Origin: Gibbsiella quercinecans
Lineage (GTDB): Bacteria; Pseudomonadota; Gammaproteobacteria; Enterobacterales; Enterobacteriaceae
Assembly: GCF_002291425.1 (NCBI RefSeq)
Contig: NZ_CP014136.1
Coordinates: 2,046,001-2,110,000, forward strand
Reading direction: 5' to 3'
DNA: 64,000 bases
Shown here: piece after piece, positions 58,895-64,000 of the stretch
How positions within the stretch are numbered: position 1 is the first letter of the stretch
Layout: each line of letters opens with the position of its first letter
Position numbers and translations under genes: made by a program
The notes under the pieces: model-generated
What the model was told of the DNA's origin: nothing
Databases searched by the model: none
What the model saw: only the letters and a program-made list of their open reading frames with translations

Positions 58895-59021
58895 TATACC
58901 CAAAATAATTCGAGTTGCAGGAAGGCGGCAACGCAGCGAATCCCCAGGAGCTTACTCGAGTAAGTGACTGGGGTGAGCGAGGAAAGCCAACACACCTGCA
59001 ACTTGAAGTATGAAGGGTATA
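58895..59021. repeat. Complete ERIC element (127 bp)
   Basis: It starts TATACCCAAAATAATTCGAG and ends GAAGTATGAAGGGTATA. The core contains AATCCCCAGGAGCTTA and AAGTGACTGGGGTGAGCG, i.e. the classic ERIC primer sites. Its length is exactly the canonical 127 bp. It ends 24 bp before the permease start codon. Confidence 0.95.
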
Positions 59022-59045
59022 ACAAGGTCACTGGAGGTCAAAAAT

Positions 59046-60407
59046 ATGGCTATCGAACAACACAGCATTAACTATATTCCCGAGTCAGATCGCTATGGGA
59101 AACCAAAGGATTTGTTCGCCGTCTGGTTCGGCGCGAACCTGAATTTGACCACTATCGTTACCGGCGCGGTATTGGTAATGATGGGGCTAAACCTCTTCTG
59201 GAGCATCGCGGCGATTGTGCTGGGCAACGCAATCGGCACTGTTTTCGTGGCTTCGCACTCCGTTCAGGGGCCACGCCTGGGGATCCCGCAGATGATTCAG
59301 AGCCGCGCGCAGTTTGGCGTACTTGGCGCAATCATTCCCATGTTTTTCGTCATGTTCGTCTACCTGGGGTTCGGCGTGGCGAATACGTTGCTGATTAGCC
59401 AGACGTTAAATAATGTCCTGCCGATCTCTTCCACCTGGATCATCATTCTTTTTACCTTTATTTCCATCTTTATCGCCATTTATGGCTACCGGTTGATTCA
59501 CTTCACCCAGAAATGGCTGTCGATCAGCGCGTTCGTGGTGCTGGGCATCGCCACGATCATGGCCTTCAATCAGCCGCTGCCGGCGGGAGCCTGGAATATC
59601 AGCGCGTTCAACCTCACGCTGTTCGTTTCGGGCGTTGGCATTATCGCTACCTACGTGCTGGCCATGGCGCCCTACGTCGCCGACTATTCCCGTTACCTCC
59701 CCTCGGACGTATCGTCCCCGAAGGTGTTTTGGTTTACCTATAGCGGCCTGGCGATCTCCGGCAGTTGGATGATGACGATTGGTGCGGCGCTTGCCACCGT
59801 TATTCCTGGCTTCTCCGATAATGCCGGCGGAAAAATGGCCGACATGTTCCACGGCTACAGTTGGCTTATGTATATCCTGATTGTCTATGGTTTGTTTGCC
59901 ATCAATGTGTTTAATTTCTACGGCGCTTTTATGTCGGTCGTGACCTCTATCCAACCGTTCAACAGCCTGAAAGTCACGCCGCGTGTAAGAACAATTATTT
60001 TAGGCGCCATTCTGGTGATCAATATTGTTCTGAGCCTGTTGGGCGGCGAAAGCAATTTCATGACGCTATTTATCAACTTTATTTATTTCATGAGTTATTT
60101 CCTGATCCCATGGACGGCGATTAACCTGCTGGACTTTTTCGTGCTGCGTAAAGGCCACTATCACATTCAGGATATTTTCGATGTTCATGGTCGCTACGGG
60201 AAATATAATAAAATCACTATCTTTGCCTTTCTGATCGCCATCGTTGCTGAAATTCCGTTTATCAATTCTACTTTTTATGTCGGCCCAATAGCGAAAATGC
60301 TGGATGGCGCGGATATGGCCTGGATTGTCGGCATCGTCGCAGCCCTGGTGCTGTATTACTTCCCGATGAAGAACTGGCAGCCTGCACACGTTAGCCGGAA
60401 AGCATAA
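59046..60407 (+). CDS. NCS1-family nucleobase permease (cytosine/purine/allantoin type)
   Basis: A 453-aa inner-membrane transporter with about 12 hydrophobic segments. Family features include FAVWFGANLNLTTIVTGAVL, GPRLGIPQMIQSRAQFG (typical of NCS1), APYVADYSRYLP and a late PWTAINLLDFF. The start at 59046 follows GGAGG; the frame is open 12 codons further, but those lie inside the ERIC element. It is followed after 22 bp by an amidohydrolase, so the substrate is likely a cytosine-, purine- or triazine-like ring compound. Confidence 0.9.
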   Translation: MAIEQHSINYIPESDRYGKPKDLFAVWFGANLNLTTIVTGAVLVMMGLNLFWSIAAIVLGNAIGTVFVASHSVQGPRLGIPQMIQSRAQFGVLGAIIPMFFVMFVYLGFGVANTLLISQTLNNVLPISSTWIIILFTFISIFIAIYGYRLIHFTQKWLSISAFVVLGIATIMAFNQPLPAGAWNISAFNLTLFVSGVGIIATYVLAMAPYVADYSRYLPSDVSSPKVFWFTYSGLAISGSWMMTIGAALATVIPGFSDNAGGKMADMFHGYSWLMYILIVYGLFAINVFNFYGAFMSVVTSIQPFNSLKVTPRVRTIILGAILVINIVLSLLGGESNFMTLFINFIYFMSYFLIPWTAINLLDFFVLRKGHYHIQDIFDVHGRYGKYNKITIFAFLIAIVAEIPFINSTFYVGPIAKMLDGADMAWIVGIVAALVLYYFPMKNWQPAHVSRKA

Positions 60408-60429
60408 TAACCAGACAGGATCTCTACCG

Positions 60430-61779
60430 ATGAAAACCACTGTAATTACCAACGTTGTCATTTTTACGGTCGATAGCCGGGACACGGTCATCCGGAACGG
60501 GACGGTGATCGTTCAAAACGGCCTCATCGCCGCCGTTGGCAGCAAGGAGGCTATTCCGCTCCCCAGCGATGCCGACGAGATCATCGACGGCCGGGGACAA
60601 ATGGCGCTGCTGCCGGGCCTGATCGACTCGCATAACCACTCGAGCCTGATGCGCGGCGTGGCGGAGGACTTACGGCTGGTCGACTGGTTGCCGATTTACG
60701 ATCTGGAGCACCGGGCCTGCAACGAGGAAGACGCCTACCACGCCGCCAGGCTCACCTATCTGGAATGCCTGAAGAACGGTACCACCACCATTCTGGATAT
60801 GTACCGCTTTATGCACCGCAGCGCCGAGGCCGCAGGGGAACTTGGGCTGCGGGTGCATTTGGCCCCCTATGCGGCGGACGTTCAGCCGTACGATTTCTTC
60901 GAGAGCACCAAAGCGAACGAGAAACTGATCAATACGCACCACATGAGCCAGAACGGCCGGATCCGGGTGTGGATGGGGCTGGAAAACCTGTATTACTGCA
61001 GCGAAGACATGTACAAAGCCGCGATCCTGGCCCAGAAAGAGTTCGGCGTCGGCATTCATACGCACGGTTGCGAGCAGGAGGAAGAGGAGCAGTCGATCAC
61101 CCGCACCTTCGGCAAATCGACCATCGACATGCTGGAACAGCGGGGCATTCTGGGTGAAAAGACGCTGCTGGCCCACTGTGTGTGGGTGAACGACGACGAC
61201 ATCAAGAAGATGGCCGCCACCGGCACCAACCTGGCCCACTGCGCGATTTCGGCGGCTAAGCTGGGCTGTGGCGTAGCGCGTATTCCGCTGATGCTGCGCG
61301 AAGGGGTGAACGTCTCGATCGGCTCGGATGGCGTTATCGACAACAACAGTATGGATCTGTTCCAGGAGATGAAATTCGCCTCTCTGATACAAAAGGCGAC
61401 GCAGCGCGACGCGTCTATTATGGGGGCGAAGCAAATGCTGCGCATGGCCACCATCAACGGCGCGAAATCGCTGAATATGGAAAACGAGATTGGCTCAATC
61501 GAAACCGGCAAAAGCGCCGACATGATTCTGGTGAATTTCTTCAAGCCGAACCTTCAGCCGGTCTTCTGGAACGAGCAGGAAGAGACCAACCTGCTGTGGA
61601 ATCTGGTGTTTTCCGCCAAGGGGGAGAATGTCGATACGGTCATGGTTCAAGGCGACATTCTGGTACGCCACGGCCTTATCACCAAGGCCAGCGAAACGGA
61701 CATCATGCTCGCGGCACAGAAACAGGGGGAAGACTGGATGCGGCGCCGGGAGCAATATAAGCCGGTGCCTGCGGCGTAA
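60430..61779 (+). CDS. TRZ/ATZ-type amidohydrolase (aminohydrolase/deaminase)
   Basis: A 449-aa metal-dependent hydrolase of the cytosine deaminase-like amidohydrolase superfamily. The metal site is D66-S-H68-N-H70, GIHTHGCE, LLAHCVW and IGSDGV. The small N- and C-terminal beta domains are typical (VIFTVDSRDTVIRNGT; IGSIETGKSADMILVN). Relatives deaminate S-adenosylhomocysteine, 8-oxoguanine, isoguanine, guanine or triazines, so the exact substrate is open. Co-transcribed with the permease. The ATG follows AGGATC. Confidence 0.88.
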   Translation: MKTTVITNVVIFTVDSRDTVIRNGTVIVQNGLIAAVGSKEAIPLPSDADEIIDGRGQMALLPGLIDSHNHSSLMRGVAEDLRLVDWLPIYDLEHRACNEEDAYHAARLTYLECLKNGTTTILDMYRFMHRSAEAAGELGLRVHLAPYAADVQPYDFFESTKANEKLINTHHMSQNGRIRVWMGLENLYYCSEDMYKAAILAQKEFGVGIHTHGCEQEEEEQSITRTFGKSTIDMLEQRGILGEKTLLAHCVWVNDDDIKKMAATGTNLAHCAISAAKLGCGVARIPLMLREGVNVSIGSDGVIDNNSMDLFQEMKFASLIQKATQRDASIMGAKQMLRMATINGAKSLNMENEIGSIETGKSADMILVNFFKPNLQPVFWNEQEETNLLWNLVFSAKGENVDTVMVQGDILVRHGLITKASETDIMLAAQKQGEDWMRRREQYKPVPAA

Positions 61780-61788
61780 CGGCGCCCA

Positions 61789-62961
61789 CTACTTCATCAG
61801 CACCTGATACTGCGGATTAAACTCATCGAAAATCGGCAGCGCGGCGGCGCCCAATGCGGAAGTGTCGCTGCCGGTCATACCGATTTTCACGCGCATGTCG
61901 GTGAGATAGCGGCTGCGCACCGACTGGTGTAGCGGCGGCAGGCGTTTAATCAGCTTTTCCAGCAGCGGGTGCGGCATCATGCCGCCCACGATCACCGCTT
62001 CCGCATCGAAAATACATTCGATCATATTGATCGCCTGGCGTAGCGGCGGCAGCGCGCTGTCGATCCAACCGTCGAACAGCGCCGGTTCCACATCAAGCAG
62101 ATCGTCCGGCAATGCGGTCATCGGATTCAGCCCGCAGTGTTCGTAGGCCGCCTGTAACGACACATAGCGCTCCAGGCAACCATGGTTGCCGCAATAGCAA
62201 GCCCGTCCACCCGGTTGCGCCACGATATGGCCGATTTCGCCGGCATTGTGGGCATGGCCGGTATAAATATGGCTGTCGGTGAAGATCCCCGCCCCCAGCC
62301 CGGTGCCGATATAGAGATAAACGAAAGAATTCAGCCGCCGCGCCACGCCGTGAAACCGCTCGCCAATCGCCGCAACGGTAGCGTCGTTTTCCAGCGTCAC
62401 CGGCAGCCCGCTGAGGCGGGCCAGTTCCGCCGCTACACCCACCTGCTCCCAGCCGTTGAGCGTCGTCGGCCCCTGAGAGGAAAGGCCCTCCACGCCGAAC
62501 GGCCCAGGCATCACCACGCCAATTCCCAGCACTTTGGGCCACTGCGCCGCCAAATGCGCGCGGATCTCATCGAGCACCCCGGCAATGCGCAGTAATGTGT
62601 CATGCGGCTGGGGCTTTTGCACCATGATAAGGCGGCGAAACTGGATTTCACCGGCCAGATCCACCAGCACGATCAGCAGCGTCTGGTGGTCGAGGTGAAT
62701 GCCGATCGAGTAGGCGCTGACCGGGTTGAGCGTCAGCGGGATCGCCGGCTGGCCGCGCCCGCTGGCCTTGCGCGGCAGATGGGTGGTAAGGATCTCCGCC
62801 TGTTGCAGCTCAGCCACGATATTCGACACCGTCTGCGGCGTCAGCGCCGTCAGGCGGGCGAGCTCGGCGCGCGTCAGCTCGCCGTACAGGCGGACGGCTT
62901 CAATGATCACCCGGCGATTGTGGGCGCGGGCGTGTTCCAGATTGGTTCCTGAGGTTTTCAT
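61789..62961 (-). CDS. ROK-family transcriptional repressor (NagC/Mlc-like)
   Basis: A 390-aa regulator. It has an N-terminal winged helix (about 15-75, LTRAELARLTALTPQTVSNI) and a ROK domain (about 85-385) with the zinc motif CYCGNHGCLERY, GTGLGAGIF and the sugar-site AHNAGEIGHI. The sugar-kinase ATP motif is weak, as expected for a repressor. ATG at 62961 is chosen (MKTSGTNLEHARAHNRR) with GGA upstream; in-frame ATGs at 62970 and 63015 would add 3 or 18 residues. Divergent from the sugar-binding protein gene. Confidence 0.88.
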   Translation of the reverse strand: MKTSGTNLEHARAHNRRVIIEAVRLYGELTRAELARLTALTPQTVSNIVAELQQAEILTTHLPRKASGRGQPAIPLTLNPVSAYSIGIHLDHQTLLIVLVDLAGEIQFRRLIMVQKPQPHDTLLRIAGVLDEIRAHLAAQWPKVLGIGVVMPGPFGVEGLSSQGPTTLNGWEQVGVAAELARLSGLPVTLENDATVAAIGERFHGVARRLNSFVYLYIGTGLGAGIFTDSHIYTGHAHNAGEIGHIVAQPGGRACYCGNHGCLERYVSLQAAYEHCGLNPMTALPDDLLDVEPALFDGWIDSALPPLRQAINMIECIFDAEAVIVGGMMPHPLLEKLIKRLPPLHQSVRSRYLTDMRVKIGMTGSDTSALGAAALPIFDEFNPQYQVLMK

Positions 62962-63162
62962 CGGCAGCATTCCAGACAACGGACGGCTCAGTATGTAATT
63001 CAGCCGGGGCGACAATCAATTTAATTTTTTGAAAATATTCAATGCGTTCCCGCCCTGCTCCGCCGCCGGAGCACTGGCCGGCTCGCCATGTGCCGGCCAG
63101 GACTGGCACGCAGCTTGCTTTATTTCTGAGCGGGCTGACAACACCCGGTTTTTTGTCCTCGA

Positions 63163-63185
63163 TTAAATCAATCAAATTGATTTAA
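63163..63185 (+). promoter_or_regulatory. Palindromic operator between the ROK regulator and the sugar-binding protein
   Basis: Perfect 10-bp arms TTAAATCAAT and ATTGATTTAA with a 3-bp spacer, 28 bp before the binding-protein start codon. AT-rich palindromes are typical of ROK operators. A weaker related half-site, AATCAATTTAA (63014-63024), lies near the ROK gene start. The remaining 252-bp gap holds no gene. Confidence 0.75.
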
Positions 63186-63213
63186 TAAATTATAGCGTTC
63201 GCGGAGAGAGAAA

Positions 63214-64000
63214 ATGAAACGTCGAATCACCCCACGGTTGCAAAGCGGTCTGCTCGCCCTACTGGCGTTGAGCGGCGGCGTTCAGGCGGCCGATACGCAA
63301 ATCAACGCGCTGTTCATGACGCAGGCGGCCTATAGCGAGAACGACATTCGCGCCATGACCCACGACTTCGAACAGCAGCACCCGGACATCCACGTCAACC
63401 TGGAATTCGTGCCTTACGAAGCACTGCACGACAAAATCGTAGCGGCGCACGGTGCGAGCAGCAACGGCTACGATGTGGTGCTGTTCGACGCCATCTGGCC
63501 GGCAGAGTTCACCCGTTTCGATCTGTTACAGGACGTCAGCACCCGCATTCCAGCGGCGGAAAAAGCCAACATCTTCCCCGGCGCGATGAACACGGTGGTC
63601 TATCAGGGCAAAACGCTGGGTATGCCGTGGATCCTCGACACAAAATATCTCTATTACAACAAGGCGATGCTGAGCAAAGCGGGCATCAGCCGACCGCCGC
63701 AGACCTGGCAGCAGGTATTGGACGATGCCAAGATCATCAAGGAAAAAGGCATCGTGAAATACCCGCTGGTGTGGAGTTGGTCGCAGGCGGAAGCGCTGGT
63801 GTGCGATTACACCACGCTCGTTTCCGGCTTCGGTGGCCAGTTCTATCAGAACGGTAAGCTGAATTTCACCGGCCCGGCGTCAATGAACGCGGTGAAACTG
63901 ATGAAAGGCTCACTGGATAGCGGGCTGACTAACCCGGCTTCGCGCGAATATCTGGAAGAGGACGTACGCAAAGCGTTCTCTAACGGTGATGCTGCCTTCG
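63214..64000 (+). CDS. Sugar ABC transporter substrate-binding protein (family 1), partial at the right edge
   Basis: The first 262 codons of a periplasmic binding protein. It has a signal peptide (MKRRITPRLQSGLLALLALS, cleavage near VQAAD), then FEQQHPDIHVNLEFVPYEAL, GYDVVLFDAIWPAEF, GMPWILDTKYLYYNKAML and NGKLNFTGPASMNAVKLMKG, all usual for carbohydrate-binding SBP_bac_1 proteins. The ATG follows GGAGAGAG. The permease and ATPase genes probably follow beyond the window. The divergent ROK regulator and the palindrome suggest sugar-induced expression. Confidence 0.9.
   Translation, partial: MKRRITPRLQSGLLALLALSGGVQAADTQINALFMTQAAYSENDIRAMTHDFEQQHPDIHVNLEFVPYEALHDKIVAAHGASSNGYDVVLFDAIWPAEFTRFDLLQDVSTRIPAAEKANIFPGAMNTVVYQGKTLGMPWILDTKYLYYNKAMLSKAGISRPPQTWQQVLDDAKIIKEKGIVKYPLVWSWSQAEALVCDYTTLVSGFGGQFYQNGKLNFTGPASMNAVKLMKGSLDSGLTNPASREYLEEDVRKAFSNGDAAF

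Overview
The window reads as chromosome from a gammaproteobacterium of the order Enterobacterales, most likely Serratia or a close Yersiniaceae relative. Two blocks follow the enterobacterial order tamA-msrA-paeA-ytfK-ytfJ-cysQ-fklB-ytfB-rplI-rpsR-priB-rpsF-yjfP-bsmA-yjfL and rlmB-rnr-nsrR-purA-yjeT-hflC-hflK-hflX-hfq-miaA-mutL-amiB-tsaE-nnr-queG. Proteins are close to their E. coli counterparts. A 127-bp ERIC repeat, typical of enterobacteria, is also present. The genus is an inference; no marker in the window settles it.

Layout. 1-28634 is conserved core: outer-membrane assembly (TamA), methionine sulfoxide repair, the ribosomal S6-PriB-S18-L9 operon, and the large hfq/mutL superoperon on the minus strand. 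A tRNA-Gly(GCC) at 28944-29019 ends the core block. It is followed by an intact IS481-type insertion sequence (29258-30558) and the Fur-box-preceded feoABC ferrous-iron uptake operon (30948-33963).

34079-45897 is a four-gene minus-strand adhesion locus. It encodes a 2261-residue BapA-like adhesin with an 18-unit acidic repeat, plus its own TolC-like, ABC and HlyD-like type I secretion parts. A strong 15-bp hairpin separates the adhesin gene from the secretion genes. 46538-51264 is a GntR-led operon for a polar amino-acid type ABC importer and a cytoplasmic gamma-glutamyltransferase-like hydrolase.

52063-58710 is the least familiar part. It is a CRP-site-preceded catabolic cluster with a PfkA-like sugar-phosphate kinase, an ascorbate-family PTS (IIB, IIC, IIA), a 90-residue protein of unknown function, a small P-loop kinase, a LacD/YihT-type class I aldolase, a HAD phosphatase and a TrmB-type regulator. 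I read it as an import, second phosphorylation and aldol cleavage route for an unidentified carbohydrate. Three ERIC-type palindromic repeats punctuate this segment. 59046-61779 pairs an NCS1 nucleobase-type permease with a TRZ/ATZ-type amidohydrolase. 61789-64000 holds a ROK repressor divergent from a sugar ABC binding protein that runs off the window, with a 23-bp palindromic operator between them.

All functional assignments come from reading the translations and comparing them with remembered family features. No database search was run.
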